DNA of 16,237 nt from GCA-2731375 sp964462145 (GTDB lineage: Bacteria > Pseudomonadota > Alphaproteobacteria > GCA-2731375). The stretch covers positions 1-16,237 of the forward strand of contig CAYWYB010000092.1 of the NCBI GenBank assembly GCA_964462145.1, written 5' to 3'. The notes below the pieces were generated by a model that worked only from the letters and a program-made list of their open reading frames with translations, was not told the origin of the DNA and ran no database searches. The translations under genes and the position numbers were made by a program. This document shows, piece after piece, positions 1 through 6,253 of the stretch (the first letter of the stretch is position 1; every line of letters starts with the position of its first letter).

Positions 1-352
1 CGTCGTCGTCCGCCGTGGCGTCGTCGTCGTCCCCTGGGGTGGCGTCGTCGTCGTCACCCACCGAGTCGTCGTCGTCCGCCGTGGCGTCGTCGTCGTCCCC
101 TGGGGTGGCGTCGTCGTCGTCGCCCACCGAGTCGTCGTCGTCGCCCGGTGTGGCATCGTCGTCATCACCCGGCGTGGCGTCGTCGTCGTCGCCAGGTGTG
201 GCATCGTCGTCATCACCCGGCGTGGCGTCGTCGTCGTCACCCGGCGTGGCGTCGTCGTCGTCGCCCGGTGTGGCGTCGTCGTCGTCCGCAGTGGCGTCGT
301 CGTCGTCCGCAGTGGCGTCGTCGTCGTCCGAGGTCGTGTCGTCGTCGTCCTC
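1..352 (-). repeat. Tetra-aspartate coding minisatellite (GAC-rich tandem repeat)
   Basis: In-frame tandem units of 21 or 24 nt each encode DDDD plus a linker (ATPG eight times, ATA four times, SVG twice, TTS once); the last block is cut by the window edge. Two higher-order duplications are visible. Bases 1-66 recur at 67-132 with one difference (base 56 against 122), giving a 22-residue super-unit. Bases near 141-188 recur at 189-236, a 48-nt super-unit marked by rare GAT codons at both ends of one Asp block. Asp is otherwise always GAC. Acidic runs of this type are familiar to me from surface lipoproteins of Myxococcota and related deltaproteobacterial lineages; that is recollection, not a search. 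The plus-strand Ser-rich frame through it is only a shadow. Confidence 0.93.
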
Positions 353-733
353 GACCGTCTCGTCGATGCAGCCCAGCAAGGCCAGGGCGCTGACCCGGTC
401 GGGAAACCGCGCCGCCGCCTCCAGGGTGATCAGGGAGCCAATGCTGTGGCCAACCAGAGCGGCCTGTTGCAGCCCGGCCGCGTCCAGCACGGCGATCAGC
501 CAGTCCGCCAGCCCCTCGATGCTTGGCACGGGCGGGCCGTCGCTGCGGCCATGGCCGGGCATGTCCAGGGCCAGGACGCCATGGCCGTGCCAGGCGAAAT
601 AGCGGGTCTGCAGTTTCCACACCGTATGGTCCGCCGCCGCGCCATGAATGAAAACGATAGCCGGCAGCTTTGCATCAAAGGGCTTGCCGCCCGTAGCGGC
701 ATAGACCTTGCGGCCATTAACGTTCAGTTCCAT
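1..733 (-). CDS. Chimeric ORF: alpha/beta hydrolase N-terminal half fused in frame to tetra-Asp repeats (3'-partial)
   Basis: The frame is open from ATG at 733 to the window edge (244 complete codons, no stop). The start has a good ribosome site, AGGAG at 742-746 read on the minus strand, 26 bp after the metY stop, so it is probably cotranscribed with metY. Residues 1-121 are a normal alpha/beta hydrolase start: oxyanion-hole FIHG (28-31), DMPGHGRSDG (57-66) and the nucleophile elbow GHSIG (95-99, Ser97), followed by the usual helix AAARFPDRV and strand ALALLG. At residue 121-122 the fold stops. From C122 the chain reads CIDETVE and then 16 blocks of four Asp separated by TTS, ATA, ATPG or SVG. 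The catalytic acid and His and the rest of the fold are absent, so it cannot be an active hydrolase. LALLGC also fits a lipobox, suggesting the acidic half comes from a lipoprotein gene. Confidence 0.8.
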   Translation of the reverse strand, partial: MELNVNGRKVYAATGGKPFDAKLPAIVFIHGAAADHTVWKLQTRYFAWHGHGVLALDMPGHGRSDGPPVPSIEGLADWLIAVLDAAGLQQAALVGHSIGSLITLEAAARFPDRVSALALLGCIDETVEDDDDTTSDDDDATADDDDATADDDDATPGDDDDATPGDDDDATPGDDDDATPGDDDDATPGDDDDATPGDDDDSVGDDDDATPGDDDDATADDDDSVGDDDDATPGDDDDATADDD

Positions 734-759
734 GGCGCTAACTCCTGTCTCTCGAAGTA

Positions 760-2052
760 TTAACGTTGCGAGCGGCGCAAGGCACCGCCCAGATCATCTT
801 TCAAATCGCGAATGTCTTCCAGGCCCACGGACATGCGCACCATGTCCTCGCCCACCCCGGCCGCCGCCAGCGCCGCCGCATCCATCTGTTGATGGGTGGT
901 CGAAGCCGGATGGATGATCAGGGACTTGGCATCGCCCACGTTTGCCAGGTGCGAGTAGATTTCCAGGCTTTCAATAAACTTGGCGCCGGCGCCGCGCCCG
1001 CCCTTGATGCCGAAGCTGAAGATCGCGCCGGCACCGTCCGGCATCAAGGCCTTGGCCAGATTATGATCGGCATGATCAGGCAGTTCAGGATAAGTGATCC
1101 AGGCCACGGCATCCTGGCCCGAGAGGAATTCGACGATCGCCCTGGTATTTTCCACGTGGCGCTGCATGCGCACGGACAATGTCTCGACGCCTTGCAAAAT
1201 ATAAAAAGCCGTTTGCGGGCTCATGGCGGCACCGAAGTCGCGCAGGCCTTCCATCCGGGCCCGCATGATGAAGGCGTTGGGACCGAACTCCTCGGCGAAA
1301 TCCAGGCCGTGATAGCCGTCATAAGGCTCGGTCATGGTGGGAAATTTGCCCGAGGTTTCCCAATCGAACCGGCCGCCATCGACCAACAGGCCCGCCACGG
1401 CGACACCGTGGCCACCGAGGAACTTGGTCGCCGAATGCATGACCAAATCGGCACCATGTTCGATGGGCCGGAACAAATAGGGCGTAGCGAACGTATTATC
1501 GATCATCAGGGGGATGCCGTTGGCATGGGCCACGTTGGCCACCGCTTGTACGTTCATCACCTCCAGGCCCGGATTTCCCAGGCTCTCGCCGTACAGCAGC
1601 CGGGTGTTGGGCTGGATCGCGGCGGCAAAGGCATCCGGGTCGCGCGGGTCGACAAAGGTCGTCTCGATGCCAAAGCGCGGCAGGGTATGGCTGAACATGT
1701 TGTGCGAGCCGCCATAAATAGAGGCGGAGGAAACAATATGGCTGCCCTGGCCCATCAAGGTCGCCACGCCCAGATGTAGGGCGGCCTGGCCCGAGGCGGT
1801 AGCCACGGCACCGACCCCGCCTTCCAGGGCGGCGATGCGTTCCTCAAGCACCGAAACCGTCGGGTTAGAGATGCGGGAGTAGATATGTCCGGCCCGCTCC
1901 ATATTAAACAGGGCGGCGGCATGGTCGGTGTCATTGAAAACGAATGATGTCGATTGATAGATTGGCACCGCGCGGGCGCCGTAGGTGGCGTCGGGCTTTT
2001 GCCCCGCGTGCAGGGTCAGGGTATCGAAGTTGAGATATTTCGGATCCGCCAT
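760..2052 (-). CDS. metY: O-acetylhomoserine sulfhydrylase (PLP-dependent, Cys/Met metabolism family)
   Basis: A 430-residue protein of the gamma-family PLP transsulfuration enzymes, which make homocysteine from O-acetylhomoserine and sulfide in the cytoplasm. Visible hallmarks are YSRISNPT (58-65; Tyr and Arg that reach the neighbouring subunit's PLP phosphate), SGQAA (88-92), IDNTFATPYL (184-193; Asp185 contacts the PLP ring nitrogen) and SATKFLGGHG (207-216), with Lys210 as the Schiff-base lysine. The C-terminus HPASTTHQQM and VRMSVGLEDIRDL is typical. Length matches MetY (about 425-435) rather than MetB/MetC (about 390). GGGAG at 2058-2062 lies 5 nt before the ATG. It is transcribed away from the dioxygenase at 2198 and is followed after 26 bp by the hydrolase start. 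Methionine gamma-lyase activity cannot be excluded from sequence alone. Confidence 0.93.
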   Translation of the reverse strand: MADPKYLNFDTLTLHAGQKPDATYGARAVPIYQSTSFVFNDTDHAAALFNMERAGHIYSRISNPTVSVLEERIAALEGGVGAVATASGQAALHLGVATLMGQGSHIVSSASIYGGSHNMFSHTLPRFGIETTFVDPRDPDAFAAAIQPNTRLLYGESLGNPGLEVMNVQAVANVAHANGIPLMIDNTFATPYLFRPIEHGADLVMHSATKFLGGHGVAVAGLLVDGGRFDWETSGKFPTMTEPYDGYHGLDFAEEFGPNAFIMRARMEGLRDFGAAMSPQTAFYILQGVETLSVRMQRHVENTRAIVEFLSGQDAVAWITYPELPDHADHNLAKALMPDGAGAIFSFGIKGGRGAGAKFIESLEIYSHLANVGDAKSLIIHPASTTHQQMDAAALAAAGVGEDMVRMSVGLEDIRDLKDDLGGALRRSQR

Positions 2053-2095
2053 GAGGCCCTCCCGAGCTTGGAAAATCGCCGCATCCTAGTGCATG

Positions 2096-2118
2096 CCGCG
2101 GCTAATCTAGAGCCACGG
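2096..2118 (-). promoter_or_regulatory. Leader hairpin in the metY / dioxygenase divergent region
   Basis: On the minus strand CCGTGGCT and AGCCGCGG form an 8-bp stem (one G-U wobble) around a 7-nt loop, starting about 43 nt upstream of the metY ATG. The plus-strand version has an A-C mismatch at that position, so the structure suits a metY leader RNA better. I could not match it to the SAM-II or other SAM riboswitch consensus. The rest of the 145-bp intergenic region (2053-2197) must hold both divergent promoters; an AT-rich TAGTATATT at 2152-2160 and a CGCATGCG palindrome at 2144-2151 are the only other marks I see. Confidence 0.35.
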
Positions 2119-2197
2119 AAAGACCGGAGCAACGTGCGTATTCGCATGCGGTAGTATATTGTCCCATGCATAGCCGTTGGAAAGGGGAGGATTACGA

Positions 2198-3067
2198 ATG
2201 GCGATACTGAATATTGAACCATTGCACGAAGACTTTGGGGCCCGGGTCAGCGGCATTGATCCGCGCCAAGCGCTTTCGGACGGCGCCGTCGACGAGATCC
2301 AGGCGGCCATCGACGACTATTCATTTCTGCTGTTTCCCGAACATGAAATGAACGACGACCTGCATCTGGCCTTTACCAAAAGCCTTGGCGAGCCGGAGGA
2401 AAGCCATGTCGCCAAGGGCGAACGGGGCGAAATCGCCCATATCGGCACCATCGGCAATGTTCAGGAGGACGGCAGCAAACTGGGCAACGACCACAAGAAG
2501 ACGATCTTTCTGACCGGCAACAACATGTGGCATTCCGACAGCTCGTTCCGCGAAGTGCCTTGCCGCCTCTCCATCATGTGCGCCTACGAAGTGCCCGATG
2601 AAGGGGGCGAGACGACCTTTGTCTCGGCCCGGGCCGCCTACGGACGCCTTGATGAAGCCACCAAGGCGCGCATCGATCCCCTGGTGACGATCCACGATTA
2701 TGTCTTTTCCCGCAGTAAAGTCGCACCCGATGCGGTCAGCCCATCCCTGGCGGCGTCCCTGCCCCCGGTGCCGCAAAAACTGGTGCGGACAAATCCGGGC
2801 ACGGGCGCGAAGAACTATTTCGTCGGCTCCCACGCCAAGTCCATTGAAGGCTGGAATGATGCGGACAGCCGCGCCCTGCTGGATGATCTTCTGGCCCAAG
2901 CGACCAAACCCGAATACGCCTACAGCCACAAATGGCAATCGGGCGATCTGGTAATCTGGGATAACCGTTGCCTGGTGCACAGGGGCGAAGGCTATGACGC
3001 CGACCGCTACCGCCGCTACATGCGCCAGACCCGCACCCGTGGCAGCGGATCTACGTTGGCGGAGTGA
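2198..3067 (+). CDS. TauD/TfdA-family Fe(II)/2-oxoglutarate-dependent dioxygenase
   Basis: A 289-residue member of the TauD/TfdA dioxygenases, which hydroxylate a substrate such as a sulfonate or aryloxyacid while decarboxylating 2-oxoglutarate. The iron triad is clear: WHSD (His112, Asp114) and the distal His261 in LVHRGEGYD. Arg residues in DRYRRYMRQTR (270-280) include the 2-oxoglutarate carboxylate ligand. CAYEVPDEGGETTF (128-141) is the family signature after the HxD. I chose ATG 2198 rather than the in-frame ATG 2177 because AAGGGGAGG at 2182-2190 sits 7 nt before it. The gene is divergent from metY and 22 bp upstream of a flavoprotein that is probably in the same operon. The substrate cannot be read from sequence; the closest feel is TfdA-type (aryloxyalkanoate) rather than strict taurine dioxygenase. 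Confidence 0.88.
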   Translation: MAILNIEPLHEDFGARVSGIDPRQALSDGAVDEIQAAIDDYSFLLFPEHEMNDDLHLAFTKSLGEPEESHVAKGERGEIAHIGTIGNVQEDGSKLGNDHKKTIFLTGNNMWHSDSSFREVPCRLSIMCAYEVPDEGGETTFVSARAAYGRLDEATKARIDPLVTIHDYVFSRSKVAPDAVSPSLAASLPPVPQKLVRTNPGTGAKNYFVGSHAKSIEGWNDADSRALLDDLLAQATKPEYAYSHKWQSGDLVIWDNRCLVHRGEGYDADRYRRYMRQTRTRGSGSTLAE

Positions 3068-3089
3068 GCAATATTTACAAGGATCTGTT

Positions 3090-4805
3090 TTGAGTAACCC
3101 TGAAGCCAATATGGCGGATAGCTATGACGTGATCGTGCTGGGGGGCGGTGCGGGGGGGATGGCGGCTGCCGTGGTCGCCGCCAACGAGGGGCTGCAAACC
3201 CTGCTGTTGGAGAAGACCGAATATGTCGGTGGCACCACCGCCATATCCGGCGGCATGGTTTGGGTGCCGAACAACGCCAAGATGGCCGGCGCCGGCCTGC
3301 CCGACAGCCGCGAGGCGGCGGAGAGATATCTCGCCGCCACCGCCGGCGCCGAGAACGGCGATACCGATAGTGCAAAATTGCGCCAGGTGTTTCTGGATGA
3401 AGCGCCCACGGCGATCGACTATTTCGACCGCAACAGCCATGTCCAACTGGTACCGCTATCGTTTTACCCGGACTATTACCCCGACCTGCCCGGCGCCACC
3501 CAAGGCGGGCGGGTGCTGGAACCCATGGCATTCGATGCCCGGGAACTGGGCGATAGCTTCAAAATGCTGCGCCCGCCGCTGCCCGAATTCACCCTGCTGG
3601 GCGGCATGATGGTGGCCCGGCCAGACATCGCGCATTTTCGCCGGATCTTCAAATCGCCCCTCTCGGCCCTGCGGGTGGCCAGGCTGGTCACCGCCTATGC
3701 ATGGCAGCGGACCAGACTGCATCGCGGCGCGGATTTGGTGCTGGGTAATGCCCTGGCGGGACGGCTGCTGAAATCCCTGCTGGTGCTGGGGGTGGAGATC
3801 CAGCGCAACACCACGACCAAGCGCCTGCTGCAAGACGGTGGACGGATCACCGGGGTCGAGGTCGAGACGGCCGGCGGCAGGCGGGAGATCAAGGCGCGGC
3901 GCGGCGTGGTGCTGGCGGCGGGCGGTTTTTCCCACAGCGCGGCTTTGCGAGAATCCTTGCTGCCTAGCGAAGCCGCCATGCATTCCGCCGCCGCGCCCGG
4001 CAATACGGGCGACGGTATCGACCTGGCGCTCAGCGCCGGCGGTGGGCTGCCCAGCGACAATGCCTCGAACGCCTTTTGGGCGCCGGTTTCACATTTCACC
4101 AGGGCCGACGGCAGCCCGGGCGTCTATCCCCATACGGTAACAGACCGGGGCAAGCCGGGCATGATGGCGGTGAACGGCGATGGCCGCCGCTTCACCAATG
4201 AAAGCAATTCCTATCATGAATTCGTCAAGGCCATGTTCCAGAGCCACAACCAGAGCCCGGCCATTCCCGCACACCTGATCTGCGACCACCAATCCCTGTG
4301 GCAATATGGCCTGGGCGCGGTCAAGCCCATGTGCCTGCGCCTGGCGCCCTATATCGATAGCGGCTATCTGATCCAGGCCCAGAACCTGGACCAACTGGCG
4401 CAGAAAATTGGCGTGCCGGGGCGCCATCTGAAGGAATCCATTGCGACCTATAACGCCGATGCGGAACGGGGTGAGGACAGCGCCTTTGGCCGGGGCGGCA
4501 ACGCCTATCACAAATATGTCGGTGACCCCGCCAATCAGCCCAACCCCTGCATGCGGGCAATGGCGACCTCGCCTTTTTATGCCATCGCCCTGTATCCGGG
4601 TGATCTGGGCACCGCCGCCGGGGCGCGGACCGGCGGCAATGGTGAGGTCCTGAATGATAATGGAGAGGCCATACCTGGGCTGTACGCCTGCGGCAACGAT
4701 ATGAATTCGGTCATGGGCGGCAGCTATCCCGGCCCCGGCATCACCCTGGGTCCGGCCCTGGTTTTCGGCTATCTTGCCGCCATGCATTTGGCCAAGGGCG
4801 GCTGA
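3090..4805 (+). CDS. FAD-dependent oxidoreductase of the 3-ketosteroid-delta1-dehydrogenase / fumarate reductase flavoprotein family
   Basis: A 571-residue flavoprotein. The N-terminal Rossmann dinucleotide motif is DVIVLGGGAGGMAAA (13-27) with the ribose-binding Glu at LLLEK (38-42), followed by YVGGTTAISGGMVWVPN, a stretch typical of KstD-like enzymes. The C-terminal FAD-binding end is GLYACGNDMNSVMGGSYPGP, again KstD-like. It probably removes or adds hydrogens at an activated C-C bond; a steroid substrate is not proven. The preferred start is TTG 3090, with AAGGA at 3079-3083 and 6-nt spacing. The ATG at 3111 has no ribosome site, and starts inside the upstream gene would overlap the dioxygenase. 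The 22-bp gap to the dioxygenase suggests one two-gene operon in which a hydroxylase and a dehydrogenase act on related compounds. Confidence 0.85.
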   Translation: MSNPEANMADSYDVIVLGGGAGGMAAAVVAANEGLQTLLLEKTEYVGGTTAISGGMVWVPNNAKMAGAGLPDSREAAERYLAATAGAENGDTDSAKLRQVFLDEAPTAIDYFDRNSHVQLVPLSFYPDYYPDLPGATQGGRVLEPMAFDARELGDSFKMLRPPLPEFTLLGGMMVARPDIAHFRRIFKSPLSALRVARLVTAYAWQRTRLHRGADLVLGNALAGRLLKSLLVLGVEIQRNTTTKRLLQDGGRITGVEVETAGGRREIKARRGVVLAAGGFSHSAALRESLLPSEAAMHSAAAPGNTGDGIDLALSAGGGLPSDNASNAFWAPVSHFTRADGSPGVYPHTVTDRGKPGMMAVNGDGRRFTNESNSYHEFVKAMFQSHNQSPAIPAHLICDHQSLWQYGLGAVKPMCLRLAPYIDSGYLIQAQNLDQLAQKIGVPGRHLKESIATYNADAERGEDSAFGRGGNAYHKYVGDPANQPNPCMRAMATSPFYAIALYPGDLGTAAGARTGGNGEVLNDNGEAIPGLYACGNDMNSVMGGSYPGPGITLGPALVFGYLAAMHLAKGG

Positions 4806-4902
4806 CGGCGAAACGTTTTCACGGCCATGGCGCGGGCCTACTTCGTGGGCGCAGCCATCCGATTCTTGCCACGCCAGCCGGGGTCGATTATGCAAAAATA
4901 CT

Positions 4903-4916
4903 TGATCACCTGATCA
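4903..4916. promoter_or_regulatory. Candidate operator: repeated TGATCA palindrome before the MarR gene
   Basis: TGATCA occurs twice, separated by CC, giving a 14-nt inverted repeat. It overlaps a CATAAT (4915-4920) that is a 5/6 match to a sigma70 -10 box. I found no convincing -35. It lies about 58 nt upstream of the MarR start, where an autoregulatory operator would be expected. Confidence 0.4.
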
Positions 4917-4936
4917 TAATCCTATTCACTACGATT

Positions 4937-4951
4937 TCGGTACGGTACCGA
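4937..4951. promoter_or_regulatory. Candidate operator: perfect 7-1-7 palindrome before the MarR gene
   Basis: TCGGTAC-G-GTACCGA is a perfect inverted repeat with a one-base centre, 22 nt upstream of the MarR ATG and downstream of the CATAAT box. MarR dimers bind palindromes of this size and normally repress their own operon, so this is a plausible autoregulatory site. Which protein binds it is inferred from position only. Confidence 0.45.
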
Positions 4952-4973
4952 CATGATCGCGGGGAGGGGATCA

Positions 4974-5318
4974 ATGGCGGAAACGTTGACATCACAACAG
5001 GCATTGAAACTCTGGCACCAGGCATTGCTGTCTTCGGTGCGGGCCGAGGGGCCGGATCTGTCGGCCCGGCAGATGGCCTTGTTCCTGCAAGTGTACTTGG
5101 CGCCGCCGCCCCATACGGTGCGTGGCCTGGCGGCGACGTTGCAGATATCAAAACCGGCGGTGGTACGCGCCCTGGATACCTTGGGCCGCCTTGATTTTAC
5201 CCGCCGCAGGCGGGACCAGAGCGACAAGCGCAACGTGCTGATCCAGCGCACGGTCAAGGGCTCGGTTTTTCTCAGCGAATTCGCCGATTGGGTCGTGACC
5301 GCGTCGGACAACCTTTAA
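4974..5318 (+). CDS. MarR-family winged helix-turn-helix regulator
   Basis: A 114-residue protein with the MarR winged-helix core: TVRGLAATLQISKPAVVRAL (about 48-67) is the HTH with its recognition helix, followed by the charged wing RRRRDQSDKRNVL. It is shorter than classical MarR proteins (about 140-150), with reduced N- and C-terminal dimerisation helices. ATG 4974 is preferred over ATG 4953 because GGGGAGGGG at 4961-4969 precedes it closely. It is followed after 25 bp by an NlpC/P60 peptidase, a pairing I recall as common in alphaproteobacteria, and it heads what looks like a four-gene operon. Two palindromes upstream are candidate binding sites. The ligand is unknown. Confidence 0.85.
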   Translation: MAETLTSQQALKLWHQALLSSVRAEGPDLSARQMALFLQVYLAPPPHTVRGLAATLQISKPAVVRALDTLGRLDFTRRRRDQSDKRNVLIQRTVKGSVFLSEFADWVVTASDNL

Positions 5319-5343
5319 CCGGATGGCGAATTAGGAAATCACC

Positions 5344-6216
5344 GTGGCCATGGACCCGCGCATTACTCCGGCCCGTGACGGCCTTGCCGCGGATTGGCTG
5401 CGCGGCCAGGTCGAGGCGGCGCGCTACACACCGGGCACGCCACGCACCGTAATCCGCGACGGCGCGCCGTTGCGCTTTGCCCCCGACCGCAACGCGGGCC
5501 TGGAAAGCCAGCTGATCTATGGCGAAATTTTTCAGGTTCTCGATGAACGCGACGGCTGGTGCTGGGGGCAGAATCAGAGTGACGGTTATGTCGGCTATGT
5601 CCCGTCGGTGGATCTGGCCGAGAACGTTCCCAGCCCCGATCATCAAGTCGCCGCCCTGCACAGCCATCTTTATACCGAGCCTGATTTGAAGCGGCCCGTG
5701 GCCGGCATCATCTCCATGTCGGCGCGGGTAAAGATTGTTGATGTGGAGGGGAAGTTCTGCCGCATCGCCTCGGGTCATTGGCTGCATTCGCGGCATCTGG
5801 TCTCATTGGATTACAGTACCCAGGACTTTATCGGCACGGCCCTGAAGTTTATCGGCGTGCCCTATCTGTGGGGCGGACGCACGGCCTTTGGCCTGGATTG
5901 TTCATCCCTGGTGCAAATTGCCCTGGGCATGGCTGGTATCGCGGTGCCTAGGGACAGCGATCTGCAGGAGTCCGGCCCCAATGCCATCGGCAGCTTGGTT
6001 GAAATGGATGGCGAACAGGATTATTCCCACCTTGAAGAGGGCGATCTGGTGTTCTTTCCTGGCCATGTGGGCTTCTACGTCAGCGATTGGCGCTTTCTGC
6101 ATGCCAACGCCTTCGACATGCAGGTCTCGTTGCATGGCTTCTCCGACGTATTGGACCGCGCCAACCGCGACAACGCCGGGGTCAGCTCCATAAGGCGGAT
6201 CGCGCCATCTCATTAA
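5344..6216 (+). CDS. C40-family (NlpC/P60) peptidase with tandem bacterial SH3 domains
   Basis: A 290-residue cysteine peptidase that cleaves peptidoglycan-type or other gamma-D-Glu peptides. Two SH3-like segments (about 36-95, ending GYVGYVPSVDL, and about 102-157, ending HWLHSRHL) precede the NlpC/P60 domain. Catalytic residues are Cys186 in GLDCSSLVQ, His241 in FFPGHVGFYV and a third polar residue, His253, in FLHANA. WGG (176-178) before the Cys is conserved. No signal peptide or lipobox is visible, so it may act in the cytoplasm, for example in muropeptide recycling, or be exported without a classical signal. GTG 5344 is preferred because AGGA at 5333-5336 is 7 nt away; ATG 5350 is the alternative. 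Confidence 0.9.
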   Translation: MAMDPRITPARDGLAADWLRGQVEAARYTPGTPRTVIRDGAPLRFAPDRNAGLESQLIYGEIFQVLDERDGWCWGQNQSDGYVGYVPSVDLAENVPSPDHQVAALHSHLYTEPDLKRPVAGIISMSARVKIVDVEGKFCRIASGHWLHSRHLVSLDYSTQDFIGTALKFIGVPYLWGGRTAFGLDCSSLVQIALGMAGIAVPRDSDLQESGPNAIGSLVEMDGEQDYSHLEEGDLVFFPGHVGFYVSDWRFLHANAFDMQVSLHGFSDVLDRANRDNAGVSSIRRIAPSH

Positions 6217-6253
6217 GCCCGCACGTCCGATGCCAGCAAGGGAACGTAGCGGC

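Noticed and set aside
1..352. CRISPR-like array
   Set aside because: The repeats are in-frame 21/24-nt coding units without unique spacers; they are a protein repeat.
15..602. Long plus-strand Ser-rich ORF through the repeat (SSSS blocks)
   Set aside because: It is the antisense reading of the GAC repeat and of the hydrolase; the minus frame carries recognisable hydrolase motifs and a ribosome site.
766..1779. Long plus-strand ORF opposite metY
   Set aside because: It is an antisense shadow of a well-supported PLP enzyme and has no family resemblance.
2053..2197. SAM-II riboswitch in front of metY
   Set aside because: I could not find the conserved pseudoknot segments; only a single simple hairpin is visible.
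4827..4858. Possible terminator after the flavoprotein (ATGGC/GCCAT stem extended by GCG/CGC)
   Set aside because: The stem has a bulge and a 15-nt loop, and no T-run follows on either strand.
6230..6253. ATG 6230 as the MFS start
   Set aside because: No Shine-Dalgarno sequence precedes it, whereas GTG 6254 has AAGGGAA at suitable distance; the ATG remains possible.
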